Of a stretch of 56,772 bases of DNA, positions 1 to 8,383 are shown piece after piece; the first letter of the stretch is position 1; each line of letters begins with the position of its first letter. Both the position numbers and the translations under genes were made by a program. A model generated the notes under the pieces. The model was not told the DNA's origin. It saw only the letters and a program-made list of their open reading frames with translations, and ran no database searches. The stretch comes from Porticoccaceae bacterium (lineage in GTDB: Bacteria > Pseudomonadota > Gammaproteobacteria > Pseudomonadales > GM7GCV1), in the NCBI GenBank assembly GCA_018662305.1, contig JABJGI010000157.1, forward strand, positions 1 to 56,772, written 5' to 3'.

Positions 1-9
1 TTAAAACTA

Positions 10-58
10 AAGCTGAATCTAAGACTGAATTCTAAGCCCGAATTCTAAGACTGACTCA
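10..58. repeat. Four degenerate ~13-bp tandem repeats at the left edge
   Basis: Four head-to-tail units can be read: AAGCTGAATCT, AAGACTGAATTCT, AAGCCCGAATTCT and AAGACTGACTCA. The two middle units differ at only two positions. They lie upstream of the LysR gene, and no ORF covers them. They may follow the stop codon of a gene lying outside the window, like the repeats at other stop codons here, but that gene cannot be seen. Confidence 0.7.
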
Positions 59-122
59 AATTTAGGATCGTCATTGTAGGCCCAGGCATAGATAACAACA
101 ATTCATCTTTTTTATGTTTTTA

Positions 123-137
123 ATTCCTTTTAGGAAT
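123..137 (+). promoter_or_regulatory. Candidate LysR-type operator (T-N11-A dyad)
   Basis: ATTCC-TTTTA-GGAAT is a 15-bp dyad containing the T-N11-A pattern typical of LysR-family binding boxes. It ends 22 bp before the ATG of the LysR gene, where an autoregulatory site would be expected. Only one such dyad was noticed; binding is inferred. Confidence 0.4.
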
Positions 138-159
138 ACATGGGTTAGCATGGCAGCTT

Positions 160-1032
160 ATGGATACTAATTACCTCAAAACCTTTCTCGCCGTTGCTCA
201 ATCAAAAAGCTTCTCAGTAGCAGCAGAGCAAGTTCACTTGACTCAACCAGCGGTAAGTAAACGTATTAACCAGCTGGAGGGAGAGCTAGGGCTGAAACTC
301 TTTGACCGCATTGGCCGACAAGTCTCCTTAACCGAGGCCGGAGAGGTATTTCAGCTTCGCGCGCGCCAGCTTATCAACGAATTGGAACAAACTCTGTCAG
401 ACATACAGTCTTTGGAAGAGGAAGCTGGGGGAACACTCTCCTTGGGCATTAGCCATCACCTTGGCTTGCATCGCATGCCACCCATGCTTCGAGAATTCAG
501 CCAGAAAAACCCCAAAGTGAATCTCGATATCGAGTTTATGGATTCGGAAAAAGCCCATGAAGAAGTTTTGCGCGGTGACATTGAGATGGCCGCTATTACC
601 TTTGCATCCGAGCCTTCTGACAAAATCAGTTCACTGCTTTTGTGGAAAGATCACCTTTGTTTTGTGATTGCCAAGGAGCACGAATTGGCAAGTCGAAAAA
701 ATATCGGCCTCAAACTCTTGTCCCAACACCCCTGCCTGCTGCCCTCAATGGCCACCTATACCGGCCGCATTATTCGCAATTGCTTTGAGCAGGAACAATT
801 GAGTCTCTCGCCAGTGCTCAATACCAACTACATGGAGACCCTGGCCAGAATGACGGAAATTGGATTGGGTTGGAGCGTGGTACCTGAAACTCTGGCAGAT
901 CATCCCGATCTGATTAAATTGGATGTGCCGGTTTCACTTAGCCGAGATTTGGGTGTGATTTATAACAACAGACGCACCCAGACACGAGCGGCCAAGGCTT
1001 TTCTTGAACACCTAAAACAGGCACAGATTTAG
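160..1032 (+). CDS. LysR-family transcriptional regulator
   Basis: This 290-residue protein has the normal length of a LysR-type regulator. Residues 1-60 form the winged helix-turn-helix, with the family pattern FSVAAEQVHLTQPAVSKRI. The rest is a periplasmic-binding-protein-like effector domain. It should be a cytoplasmic DNA-binding protein that senses a small metabolite; the ligand cannot be read from sequence. In pseudomonads a similar regulator lies divergent from leuC-leuD, so leucine biosynthesis genes might lie left of the window; this is synteny from memory. The start is the first in-frame ATG, with only a weak ribosome binding site. It converges with aroC, and the two stop codons lie in one inverted repeat. 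Confidence 0.9.
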   Translation: MDTNYLKTFLAVAQSKSFSVAAEQVHLTQPAVSKRINQLEGELGLKLFDRIGRQVSLTEAGEVFQLRARQLINELEQTLSDIQSLEEEAGGTLSLGISHHLGLHRMPPMLREFSQKNPKVNLDIEFMDSEKAHEEVLRGDIEMAAITFASEPSDKISSLLLWKDHLCFVIAKEHELASRKNIGLKLLSQHPCLLPSMATYTGRIIRNCFEQEQLSLSPVLNTNYMETLARMTEIGLGWSVVPETLADHPDLIKLDVPVSLSRDLGVIYNNRRTQTRAAKAFLEHLKQAQI

Positions 1033-1055
1033 TTAACTACAAAAGCTGTTAACTA
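1030..1055. repeat. Inverted repeat holding both convergent stop codons
   Basis: TAGTTAAC and GTTAACTA form perfect 8-bp arms around a 10-nt spacer. The TAG of the LysR gene is in the left arm and the TAA of aroC (minus strand) is in the right arm. No clear T-tract flanks it, so a Rho-independent terminator role is uncertain. Confidence 0.6.
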
Positions 1056-2149
1056 TTCGAAGCTGGAATTACCGGCGTTTCAGACTTTAGATCGCCGCAT
1101 TGACCCCTTTGACGTAAAAAATGATCCGCCAAGGTCAGCGCAAGCATTGCTTCAGCAATGGGCACTGCTCGAATACCGACACAGGGGTCGTGACGACCAA
1201 GAGTGATAACCTCAGTTTCAGATCCTGTCTTATCTATGGTTCGACCCGGCACGCGAATGCTGGAAGTAGGCTTAAGAGCCATATTGGCAACAATATCCTG
1301 ACCGCTGCTGATACCGCCCAAAACTCCACCGGCATGGTTTGAGGTAAAACCTTCGGGGGTGAGTTCGTCTCTCTGGGTGCTGCCATTTGCTGCAGCCACA
1401 GACATACCTGCACCAATTTCAACGCCTTTCACCGCATTGATACACATCAGCGCCTTAGCGATATCTGCGTCCAGACGATCGAAAACAGGCTCACCCCACC
1501 CTGGCGGAACACCGGTGGCAACAACACTAACCATAGCGCCGCAGGAGTCCCCTGCTCTTCTCAGGTCTTCTATTTCCTGCTCAAGCGCCGGAACCAGCTC
1601 TGCATCTGGACAGAAGAAATCATTTGCTTCGATGGCATCTCGGTCAAAATTCTCAATTTTGTGCGAGCCCATTTGACTCAGGTAGGCGTAAATCTCAACG
1701 CCCGCCAACTCCTTCAAAATCAGCTTGGCAATACCACCGCCGGCGACGCGCATAGCGGTTTCCCGCGCAGAGGAGCGCCCGCCGCCGCGATAATCTCTGG
1801 CACCAAATTTATGTTCATAGCTGTAGTCGGCATGAGCAGGACGAAATTTGTCCTTGATATCGGAATAGTCTTTCGACTTCTGATTGGTATTTTCAATCAC
1901 CATACCGATAGAAGTTCCTGTGGTCTTACCTTCAAACACACCGGAGAGAATCTTTACCGCATCTGGCTCGCGCCGCTGAGTGGTATTTTTAGTCCGTCCA
2001 GGCCTCCGGCGATCAAGGTCAGGCTGCAAATCCGCTTCAGACAGTTCAATACCTGGAGGACAGCCATCCAGAATGGCGCCAATAGCTGGCCCGTGGCTTT
2101 CACCAAAGGTAGTTAAGGTCAGCAATTTTCCAATACTGTTACCGGACAT
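1049..2149 (-). CDS. aroC: Chorismate synthase
   Basis: AroC converts 5-enolpyruvylshikimate-3-phosphate to chorismate, the last step of the shikimate pathway, using reduced FMN. The 366-residue product has the family length. It shows the signature regions near the N-terminus ([11 protein letters not shown]), the RPGHAD-like segment (here [10 protein letters not shown]) and the [12 protein letters not shown] motif around residue 125. A TATAAT box lies about 40 bp upstream, so it probably has its own promoter in addition to any read-through from prmB. It converges on the LysR gene. Confidence 0.98.
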   Translation of the reverse strand: MSGNSIGKLLTLTTFGESHGPAIGAILDGCPPGIELSEADLQPDLDRRRPGRTKNTTQRREPDAVKILSGVFEGKTTGTSIGMVIENTNQKSKDYSDIKDKFRPAHADYSYEHKFGARDYRGGGRSSARETAMRVAGGGIAKLILKELAGVEIYAYLSQMGSHKIENFDRDAIEANDFFCPDAELVPALEQEIEDLRRAGDSCGAMVSVVATGVPPGWGEPVFDRLDADIAKALMCINAVKGVEIGAGMSVAAANGSTQRDELTPEGFTSNHAGGVLGGISSGQDIVANMALKPTSSIRVPGRTIDKTGSETEVITLGRHDPCVGIRAVPIAEAMLALTLADHFLRQRGQCGDLKSETPVIPASNS

Positions 2150-2187
2150 TCTGGACTTGATCCTGTCTAGGAAATTAAAGTCTGGGG

Positions 2188-2193
2188 ATTATA
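2188..2193 (-). promoter_or_regulatory. Putative -10 box of aroC
   Basis: On the minus strand the sequence reads CGCGTATAATCCCC, a consensus TATAAT, placing the transcript start about 30 nt before the aroC ATG. No good -35 hexamer was found at 16-18 bp. The same GCGTATAATCCC core recurs before gpsA. Confidence 0.5.
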
Positions 2194-2235
2194 CGCGGCT
2201 GGGCTCTTTAACAGAAACTAGATAAATAGAACGCG

Positions 2236-3129
2236 CTATAAACGGAAGGCATCTGCATCTCTGAGCAATTCGTCTTTACTCAGAAGAAACACACCCTCGC
2301 CACCGAATTCAAATTCGAGCCAGGTAAAAGCCACCTGCGGAAAAGCACTTTCCAGCGCGACCCAGGAATTACCCACTTCGACAATCATGTGCCCACCATC
2401 ATTCAAATACTGTGCAGCTTGAGCAAGCATGGGGCGAACTAGATCTAGACCGTCGATGCCTGCCGCCAGTCCCATTCTGGGCTCGGCATGATATTCCTGA
2501 GGCATTTCATCCATATCTCGCTGATCAACATAGGGCGGATTGGACAGGATTAGGTCAAAGGTCTGGCCCTTGAGATTGGCAAATAGGTCACTCTGTATCG
2601 CCCGACAGCGTCCGCCGAGGTTATGTTTCTCAATGTTTATCTGCGTCAGCTCTAGCGCATCGGCAGAAAGATCTGACAACAGGACTTCTGATTCGGGAAA
2701 CCTTGCTGCAGTGGCAAGTCCAATACAACCGGAGCCTGCGCATAGATCAAGTACCGACAAGGGGTCCGTCGCAATCCAGGGCTGAAAACCATTGTGAATT
2801 AGCTCGGCGATGGGCGACCGAGGAACCAACACCCGCTCGTCAACAATAAAGCGCATGCCAGCAAAATCTGCCTCTCCAATTAGGTAGGGTGCAGGCAGCC
2901 TGTCTTCAATACGTCTTCGTATCAGATCTTCAAAATGCTCCCGTTGTTCTGGGCTCATTTGCTCTTGCAGGATCGACTCGTCTGCCCTTTGCAGACAAAG
3001 GGAGTGCAACAACAACAAACAGGCTTCGTCCCAGGCATTATCTGTTCCATGGCCACAATAAATGTCCGCTCTTTCAAGCCGCTCAGTGGCCGATTCAAGG
3101 ACTTTTTCAATTTGGGAATTATCTGGCAT
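2236..3129 (-). CDS. prmB: Ribosomal protein L3 N5-glutamine methyltransferase
   Basis: PrmB methylates a glutamine of ribosomal protein L3 using S-adenosylmethionine. The 297-residue protein has an N-terminal helical domain, then the class I methyltransferase fold with the SAM loop DLCAGSGCIG around residue 130 and the catalytic NPPY motif (LSNPPYVDQ). The segment VDERVLVPRSPIAELI is typical of PrmB rather than PrmC, which acts on release factors. It lies upstream of aroC on the same strand, separated by 86 bp. Confidence 0.93.
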   Translation of the reverse strand: MPDNSQIEKVLESATERLERADIYCGHGTDNAWDEACLLLLHSLCLQRADESILQEQMSPEQREHFEDLIRRRIEDRLPAPYLIGEADFAGMRFIVDERVLVPRSPIAELIHNGFQPWIATDPLSVLDLCAGSGCIGLATAARFPESEVLLSDLSADALELTQINIEKHNLGGRCRAIQSDLFANLKGQTFDLILSNPPYVDQRDMDEMPQEYHAEPRMGLAAGIDGLDLVRPMLAQAAQYLNDGGHMIVEVGNSWVALESAFPQVAFTWLEFEFGGEGVFLLSKDELLRDADAFRL

Positions 3130-3234
3130 GGAGTACTTTAGAGAATCCTATTGCGGATAAGAGAAGGAGCCGACGCCCCATGGGAAACGGATGGATTATA
3201 GTTTGTTGCTAAGGCATTGTTACAGAGGTTTTAT

Positions 3235-3263
3235 TTCACAGCCCAGCGCTCAAGGGCTAAGAT
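3235..3263 (+). promoter_or_regulatory. Putative sigma-70 promoter of folE
   Basis: TTCACA, a 17-bp spacer and TAAGAT place the transcript start near base 3270, about 20 nt before the folE ATG. The -35 matches consensus at five of six positions and the -10 at four of six. Confidence 0.5.
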
Positions 3264-3290
3264 GCGCCGCTGATATCCACTGAGAGCACA

Positions 3291-3839
3291 ATGAAAGAGC
3301 AATACGAACAGATCCTTCGTGCAGTTGGCGAAGATCTAGACCGACCCGGCTTGGTAGACACGCCAGCTCGAGCGGCAAAAGCGATGGAATACCTAACTCG
3401 TGGCTACGAAATGAGCCTTGATGATGTGGTAAATAACGCCTTATTTCCCAGTGAAAACCGCAACATGGTTGTCGTTAAGGGTATTGAACTCTATTCCATG
3501 TGCGAACATCACATGCTGCCCTTTATTGGTAAATGCCATGTGGGTTATATCCCTCAGGGCAAAGTACTAGGCCTGTCTAAAATTGCTCGTATTGTGGATA
3601 TGTTTGCTCGAAGACTGCAGATTCAGGAATCGCTAACCGAAGAAATTGCCCAGACCATCGCCGAAGTAACCGGTGCAGAAGGTGTAGGAGTTGTGGTTGA
3701 AGCTAAACATCTTTGCATGATGATGCGAGGTGTGGAAAAGCAAAACTCACTTATGCGTACTTCTTCTATGCTGGGGAGCTTTAGAAAAAGACAAGAAACA
3801 AGAGATGAATTTCTCAATCTTATCAAGCCGTTAAGCTAA
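3291..3839 (+). CDS. folE: GTP cyclohydrolase I
   Basis: FolE opens the GTP ring to give 7,8-dihydroneopterin triphosphate, the entry to tetrahydrofolate synthesis. The 182-residue protein matches the usual length of the bacterial enzyme. The zinc-binding and active-site segment MCEHHMLPF is present near residue 70, followed by the GLSKIARIV signature and the second zinc cysteine region HLCMMMRGV. It is a lone plus-strand gene between minus-strand prmB and sixA, with its own likely promoter, and a palindrome lies just after its stop. Confidence 0.97.
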   Translation: MKEQYEQILRAVGEDLDRPGLVDTPARAAKAMEYLTRGYEMSLDDVVNNALFPSENRNMVVVKGIELYSMCEHHMLPFIGKCHVGYIPQGKVLGLSKIARIVDMFARRLQIQESLTEEIAQTIAEVTGAEGVGVVVEAKHLCMMMRGVEKQNSLMRTSSMLGSFRKRQETRDEFLNLIKPLS

Positions 3840-3855
3840 TTACTTAATCTGAAAT

Positions 3856-3873
3856 ATTAGAATAAATTCTAAT
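3856..3873. terminator. Palindrome between convergent folE and sixA
   Basis: ATTAGAAT-AA-ATTCTAAT is a perfect 8-bp stem with a 2-nt centre, followed on the plus strand by GTTTTG. It overlaps the sixA stop codon. The AT-rich stem and short T-run make it only a weak candidate terminator. Confidence 0.4.
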
Positions 3874-4333
3874 GTTTTGACCATTCCAGACTACAGCAAC
3901 CCCTTTCCAGAAAGTCCACTTTTAGACAGATAAGAGAGCCAGTTTTAATTCGAAGGCTTTCGCCTGTCAGGTACTCCACCAAATCTTCTACAAAGGGGTT
4001 GTGAGTAACCACAAGAAGATTCTCAGCCTCCTGCAGAGCAGGGTTTTTGCAAAATAACTGCGGATCTCCCCAGGGAGTGATCCCATCCAGATATTGGGGT
4101 TGAAGACTTCCACCTATGCTCTGTGCGAGCTTCTCGGCTGCTATTTCAGCCGTCTGCGTAGCGCGCACCAAACCGCTGTGGAATATCTCCTCCAAGGGTG
4201 AAACAAGATCCAATGCCTTGGTTAGCGTTTTTTCGACTTCCTCTCGGCCGTTATCGTTGAGCTGTCTCAGCTCATCGGGAGAACTGTGGTGGGCCTCTCC
4301 ATGCCGCAGCAGAAGAAGGTGCTGTAACGCCAT
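3869..4333 (-). CDS. sixA: Phosphohistidine phosphatase SixA
   Basis: SixA is a small cytoplasmic histidine-phosphatase-superfamily enzyme that dephosphorylates phosphohistidine proteins, such as HPt domains or the nitrogen phosphotransferase protein NPr. The 154-residue product has the catalytic RHGEA motif at residues 10-14 and the second active-site histidine in VVTHNPFVEDL. The length fits SixA rather than larger phosphoglycerate mutases. It lies 11 bp downstream of the DUF4389 gene and in line with gpsA, an arrangement I recall from pseudomonads. A broader phosphatase role cannot be excluded. Confidence 0.88.
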   Translation of the reverse strand: MALQHLLLLRHGEAHHSSPDELRQLNDNGREEVEKTLTKALDLVSPLEEIFHSGLVRATQTAEIAAEKLAQSIGGSLQPQYLDGITPWGDPQLFCKNPALQEAENLLVVTHNPFVEDLVEYLTGESLRIKTGSLICLKVDFLERGCCSLEWSKH

Positions 4334-4344
4334 AAAATTTCTGC

Positions 4345-4653
4345 TTAATCGTCAATAAAAGTAACGTCTTCAGTATCACGGCTACTATCCGGAAACTCCG
4401 ACCAGGGCCATGGCTTGGTATCTCTGGCGAAAGTCAGGAAATCCGTTACTTCCAGAATATAGGAGCCTAAGGCAACCGCTGCATTGTTAACGTTGTCGTT
4501 CTTCTGCCCGGTGATCAAGACAAATAGAAACTGAACGGCAATAAACACGCCACTTATCCAGATCAGCAACATGCGAACCAGATAGAAACCCATGATAAGA
4601 AATAGGCGAATCCAGGTCTCAGGATTCAGTAAGTTGTCTTTTAATCCATTCAT
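4345..4653 (-). CDS. DUF4389 membrane protein
   Basis: This 102-residue protein has two adjacent hydrophobic stretches, about residues 15-33 and 36-52, and a polar C-terminal tail rich in aromatic and acidic residues. The pattern around LLNPETWIRLFLIMGFY and the later GSYILEVTDFLTF segment match the DUF4389 family as I remember it. No catalytic motif is visible and the function is unknown. Its ATG lies one base from the gpsA stop, and sixA follows after 11 bp, so gpsA, this gene and sixA are probably co-transcribed. Confidence 0.75.
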   Translation of the reverse strand: MNGLKDNLLNPETWIRLFLIMGFYLVRMLLIWISGVFIAVQFLFVLITGQKNDNVNNAAVALGSYILEVTDFLTFARDTKPWPWSEFPDSSRDTEDVTFIDD

Positions 4654-4654
4654 A

Positions 4655-5674
4655 TCAATTCACCTTGTATTCAACATCTTGTTTTTGGTCCCGGTCCATT
4701 AAGCTGGACACCACTTCATTTACCGCTCGATTGGCATGCAATATTTCATACAAACCATGGCAAAGCGGCATGGAAATATCTAATTCTGCAGCGCGTTTAT
4801 GCACAACCGCAACCGTATTTACACCCTCTGCGGTTTGCCCCAGATCTTCGTAGGCTTCCTGCAGGCTCATACCCTTGCCTATCCTGAGCCCAATCTGAAA
4901 ATTGCGACTCAAAGGCGAGGTACAGGTAGCAATCAGGTCGCCAACCCCGCTTAAACCCAAATAGGAGGCCGCATTCGCTCCCTGCGCGGCTGCGTAACGA
5001 CTCATTTCAGTGAGACTGCGAGTCAGCAGCATTGCCATTGAATTGGCGCCAAAACCCATGCCCGTGGCGACTCCAGAGAGAATGGCGTAAATATTCTTCA
5101 GCGTGCCTGCTAGCTCTACACCAGTACGGTCCTCATTAGAGTAGATTCGAAAATAGGAATTACCCATAACTTCCTGGATGAGGTTACAGAGCGCTTCGCT
5201 CTGACTAGCAATCACGGTTCCCGTAAGCTGCCTTTCGGCAATCTCTTTGGCCAGATTGGGCCCACTTAATACTGCCACCTCATGCCCTGGAATTTCTTCT
5301 TCCAGAACCTGGCTCATCAATTCAAAAGTCTCTGGCTCTATCCCTTTAGTACCGCTAACTAACAAGGCACCGGGCCTAATGTTCTCGGCGACCTTTTTTG
5401 CCACTTCACGCACACCTGAACTGGGGACGGTAAAGATAAAGACATCGCACTCTTCCGCCAGCTTATGCAGGCGTGACTCAATATGCAGGTTGTCTGGTAA
5501 TTGAAGATTCGGAAGATATCGGGAATTTATGCCCGAAGCGCGAGCTTCCTCGGCTTCGCTCTCATCACGCATCCAGAGAGAGCATTGATAGCCATTCTCG
5601 GCAATGATGTTTGCTAGGACGGTGCCAAAACTGCCCGCACCTAATACGGCGTAACGAAGGGATTGTGGATCCAT
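4655..5674 (-). CDS. gpsA: Glycerol-3-phosphate dehydrogenase [NAD(P)+]
   Basis: GpsA reduces dihydroxyacetone phosphate to sn-glycerol-3-phosphate for phospholipid synthesis. The N-terminal Rossmann motif is AVLGAGSFGTVLA, the middle has the SGPNLAKEIA segment, and the catalytic lysine region is AGTLKNIYAI. The ORF track starts 22 codons earlier with a basic, repeat-like sequence; I chose the internal ATG (MDPQSL), which gives 339 residues and fits family length. A TATAAT box ends only 7 nt before this ATG, so the mRNA may be leaderless. It is followed by the DUF4389 gene and sixA. Confidence 0.95.
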   Translation of the reverse strand: MDPQSLRYAVLGAGSFGTVLANIIAENGYQCSLWMRDESEAEEARASGINSRYLPNLQLPDNLHIESRLHKLAEECDVFIFTVPSSGVREVAKKVAENIRPGALLVSGTKGIEPETFELMSQVLEEEIPGHEVAVLSGPNLAKEIAERQLTGTVIASQSEALCNLIQEVMGNSYFRIYSNEDRTGVELAGTLKNIYAILSGVATGMGFGANSMAMLLTRSLTEMSRYAAAQGANAASYLGLSGVGDLIATCTSPLSRNFQIGLRIGKGMSLQEAYEDLGQTAEGVNTVAVVHKRAAELDISMPLCHGLYEILHANRAVNEVVSSLMDRDQKQDVEYKVN

Positions 5675-5681
5675 TGGCGGG

Positions 5682-5687
5682 ATTATA
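5682..5687 (-). promoter_or_regulatory. Putative -10 box abutting the gpsA start
   Basis: The minus strand reads GCGCGTATAATCCCGCCA and then ATG. With usual spacing from a -10 box, transcription would begin at or within a couple of bases of the ATG. The -35 region is poor. Confidence 0.45.
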
Positions 5688-5719
5688 CGCGCTCTGATGC
5701 GAGAGTAATGAAAAGAAAA

Positions 5720-5773
5720 CCTAAGCCGAAAGCCTAACAAAAGGCGAAGGCCGAATTAAAAGCGAAAGCCGAA
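5720..5773. repeat. Three degenerate 18-bp tandem repeats downstream of htpG
   Basis: Three contiguous 18-bp units are seen: CCTAAGCCGAAAGCCTAA, CAAAAGGCGAAGGCCGAA and TTAAAAGCGAAAGCCGAA. They lie between the htpG stop and the gpsA start; the last unit forms one arm of the htpG terminator hairpin. Confidence 0.75.
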
Positions 5774-5789
5774 CCATAGTCGATTCGGC
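5758..5789 (-). terminator. Putative Rho-independent terminator of htpG
   Basis: Read on the minus strand, GCCGAA, a 10-nt loop and TTCGGC are followed by TTTCGCTTTT, starting about 20 nt after the htpG stop. The stem is short but GC-containing, and the T-rich tail fits. Confidence 0.5.
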
Positions 5790-5807
5790 CTCCACCATTT
5801 AATTAAG

Positions 5808-7703
5808 TTAGAGCTCGAGCAACAACTTATTAATGCGCTGAACGTAAGCAGTGGGATCTGCCGGCGTTTCACCGTTGCCGAGTTTGGCTTGATCAAAGAG
5901 AATTTGCGCCAGATCACCAAAACGATCTTCGTCAGCTTCTTTATCCATTCGCTCCACCAAAGGATGCTCAAGGTTAATCTCCAGTACCGGTTTGGTTTCC
6001 GGCATTTTCTGCCCTGAAGCTTCCATAATACGACGCATCTGCGCGCCCATATCAAACTGATTCAGCACCAAACAAGAAGGCGAATCCACAAGACGTTTTG
6101 AAGCGCGCACCTCAGACACCTGGTCATCCAAAAGTGTTTTTACTCGACCGACCAGGCTAGAATCTGACGCTTCTTCATCTTCTTTCTTGTCCTCTGTATC
6201 AGCAGTGTCGGACAAGTCGCCTCTGGCGATATCTTGAAACTGCTTGCCTTCAAACTCAGTGAAGTTCGACATTAGCCATTCGTCGATATTGTCTGACAGC
6301 AACAGCACTTCTATGCCCTCTTTACGGAATGACTCCAACAGCGGGCTTCGGGACACCAGTTCGGGTGATTCACCGATCAGGTAATAGATCTTTTCCTGCC
6401 CCTCAGGCATGCGCTCAATGTAGTTGGCGAGGGATTGATCTTGAGTGGCAGCCTCTCCATTGGTCGTCGCAAAGCGGAATAGACCTGCCAGCTTGGCTTG
6501 GTTTTCAGGATCTTCGACAACACCTTCTTTGAGCACTGCGCCAAAAGTATCCCAGAATGTTTGATAGTCCTCAGTGCCCTTCTTGGCCTGCTTGGACAAC
6601 ATATCGACTACGCGCTTGCTCAATGCATTGCGGAGCTTGGTGACCTGAGCAGAATCCTGAAGCAGCTCTCGGGAAACATTTAATGGCAGATCACTGGTAT
6701 CCAGTACGCCCTTCACAAAACGCAGGTACATCGGCAGAAACTGCTCGGCATCGTCGAGAATAAAGGTGCGTTTTACATAGAGCTTGAGACCACGAGCCCC
6801 TTCACGACGCCAAAGATCAGCAGGCGCCACACTGGGAATATAAAGCAGGCTTGTGTAGTCGAGCTTGCCTTCCAGGCGATTGTGACTCCACAGCAAGGGA
6901 TCCTGAAAATCATGCGTGAGCTGCTTGTAGAACTCTTTGTATTCCTCGTCGGAAACCTCTGTTCGAGACCGAGCCCAAAGCGCAACAGCGGCATTAATTG
7001 CCTGGTATTCGGGAACTTCTGGTTGTGCTTCACCCTCTTCAACTGGAGGTGGTGGAGGTGACTTCATTTCCACCGGAATGGCGATATGGTCTGAGTATTT
7101 ACGAATAATGGATTTCAGATTCCAATCATTCAGAAACTCCTTCATATCCTTCTTGAGTTTTAGAACAATTTTGGTTCCACGCTCTGGCAGATCAGCGGAT
7201 TCGATCTCGTATTCCGCTTCCCCAGTACAACTCCAGCGCACCCCTTCTGAGGCGTCGAGGCCCGCACGACGGGTATATAGGTCAACTTTGTCAGCCACGA
7301 TAAAAGCAGAATAAAAACCCACACCGAACTGACCTATTAGGGCGGAATCTTTCTTTTCGTCGCCGCTAAGCTGATAAACAAACTTGGCCGTACCTGAGCT
7401 GGCAATGGTGCCAATATTATCAATGACTTCCTGATGACTCATACCAATACCATTGTCCGAAATGGTGATGGTTTTCTTCTTCTCATCCACATCGATGCGA
7501 ACTCGTGTATCAGGGGCATCTTCAAGAAGGTCGGCATTGTTTAGTGCTTCGAAACGCAGCTTGTCGCACGCATCTGAGGCGTTGGAAATCAGCTCACGCA
7601 GAAATATTTCGCGGTTGCTATAGAGGGAATGGGTCATCAATTGCAAAAGCTGCTTAGCTTCCGCCTGAAATTGACGAGTTTCTGTGTTTTTCACTTCGGC
7701 CAT
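5808..7703 (-). CDS. htpG: Molecular chaperone HtpG (Hsp90)
   Basis: HtpG is the bacterial Hsp90, an ATP-dependent cytoplasmic chaperone. The 631-residue protein has the N-terminal GHKL ATPase domain with [15 protein letters not shown], the DNGIGM box and the [11 protein letters not shown] glycine-rich lid. The middle and C-terminal dimerisation domains follow. A proline- and glutamate-rich insert near residue 215 ([17 protein letters not shown]) links the first two domains. The upstream region carries a good sigma-32-like promoter, as expected for a heat-shock gene, and a hairpin terminator follows. Confidence 0.98.
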   Translation of the reverse strand: MAEVKNTETRQFQAEAKQLLQLMTHSLYSNREIFLRELISNASDACDKLRFEALNNADLLEDAPDTRVRIDVDEKKKTITISDNGIGMSHQEVIDNIGTIASSGTAKFVYQLSGDEKKDSALIGQFGVGFYSAFIVADKVDLYTRRAGLDASEGVRWSCTGEAEYEIESADLPERGTKIVLKLKKDMKEFLNDWNLKSIIRKYSDHIAIPVEMKSPPPPPVEEGEAQPEVPEYQAINAAVALWARSRTEVSDEEYKEFYKQLTHDFQDPLLWSHNRLEGKLDYTSLLYIPSVAPADLWRREGARGLKLYVKRTFILDDAEQFLPMYLRFVKGVLDTSDLPLNVSRELLQDSAQVTKLRNALSKRVVDMLSKQAKKGTEDYQTFWDTFGAVLKEGVVEDPENQAKLAGLFRFATTNGEAATQDQSLANYIERMPEGQEKIYYLIGESPELVSRSPLLESFRKEGIEVLLLSDNIDEWLMSNFTEFEGKQFQDIARGDLSDTADTEDKKEDEEASDSSLVGRVKTLLDDQVSEVRASKRLVDSPSCLVLNQFDMGAQMRRIMEASGQKMPETKPVLEINLEHPLVERMDKEADEDRFGDLAQILFDQAKLGNGETPADPTAYVQRINKLLLEL

Positions 7704-7744
7704 ATTTCTAAACTCTTATGGGTAATGATTCTAGGATGAGCTCA

Positions 7745-7775
7745 GAGATGGGTTGCATAGCCAAAATTTCAAGGG
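7745..7775 (-). promoter_or_regulatory. Sigma-32-type heat-shock promoter of htpG
   Basis: On the minus strand CCCTTGAAA, a spacer of about 14 nt and CCCATCTC match the RpoH consensus (CTTGAAA and CCCCAT-T). It sits about 45 nt upstream of the htpG ATG. Confidence 0.75.
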
Positions 7776-7795
7776 CACTTTTAGGATTGAAGAAA

Positions 7796-8194
7796 CTATT
7801 CTTCGCCTAGCTCAAAGAGACGCCGAACATTGTGCTCATAACGGAAATTAAGCCGGGGATGCTCAAAACTCCGAATATAAAGAGCTCGATCGTTGAATGG
7901 GCTTGGGTTAGCAGAAATACGAATCAGATCGCCATTGCGCAAGGTATCCGCTGTTATGCCAAGGTCGGCAAGCTCCCAGCGGTTATCCATTTCCAAAGTC
8001 CAGATATCGGAGTCATCTGCATCTGCCAGAACAACAGCAATAAAGGGATGAGGGTTAATAAAACGGAATTCTTGGACTACTACTTCGAGGGAAACCAGGC
8101 TGTGCTCGTCATAGACTTGATTGACCCAGTGGTGGGCCAAAACGGCAAGGCTTTGAAAAGCCAGTAGAATAAATACACCGGATCGCACAAACAT
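7796..8194 (-). CDS. Secreted DUF6152-like protein
   Basis: This 132-residue protein begins with a short hydrophobic signal peptide (residues 1-20, probably cleaved after LAVLA). The mature part starts with HH and contains FRFINPHPFIAV and WTLEMDNRWEL, which resemble the HHS..., NPH and ...EM segments of DUF6152, a small periplasmic beta-rich family. No catalytic residues are obvious. It lies upstream of htpG on the same strand, but a heat-shock promoter separates them and a shared function is not implied. It is divergent from the glycosyltransferase pair across 189 bp in which I see only AT-rich promoter-like sequence. Confidence 0.65.
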   Translation of the reverse strand: MFVRSGVFILLAFQSLAVLAHHWVNQVYDEHSLVSLEVVVQEFRFINPHPFIAVVLADADDSDIWTLEMDNRWELADLGITADTLRNGDLIRISANPSPFNDRALYIRSFEHPRLNFRYEHNVRRLFELGEE

Positions 8195-8383
8195 ATAGAG
8201 ATATTAGTCGATCTGTTAGCTGATTACTTCAGGGCGAGAAGCTTAGCCTGTGAACAATGCAAATTCCGTGTCACCTGCAGAGCCGTATCAAAGTTTCCTT
8301 AGGACAAGAGTACAATACACAAGACAGCCTTATATCTGTTATAAAATTTCACAGTTCGATTTCTTATCAACAAAGGCATTTAG

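Noticed and set aside
5756-6055. Minus-strand ORF of 99 residues at the htpG end
   Set aside because: Out-of-frame read of the htpG 3' end continuing through the 18-bp repeats.
8195-8383. Promoter for the glycosyltransferase pair (TTATAAAAT near 8340)
   Set aside because: The -10-like sequence has no -35 at a usable distance and the region is AT-rich; not strong enough to list.
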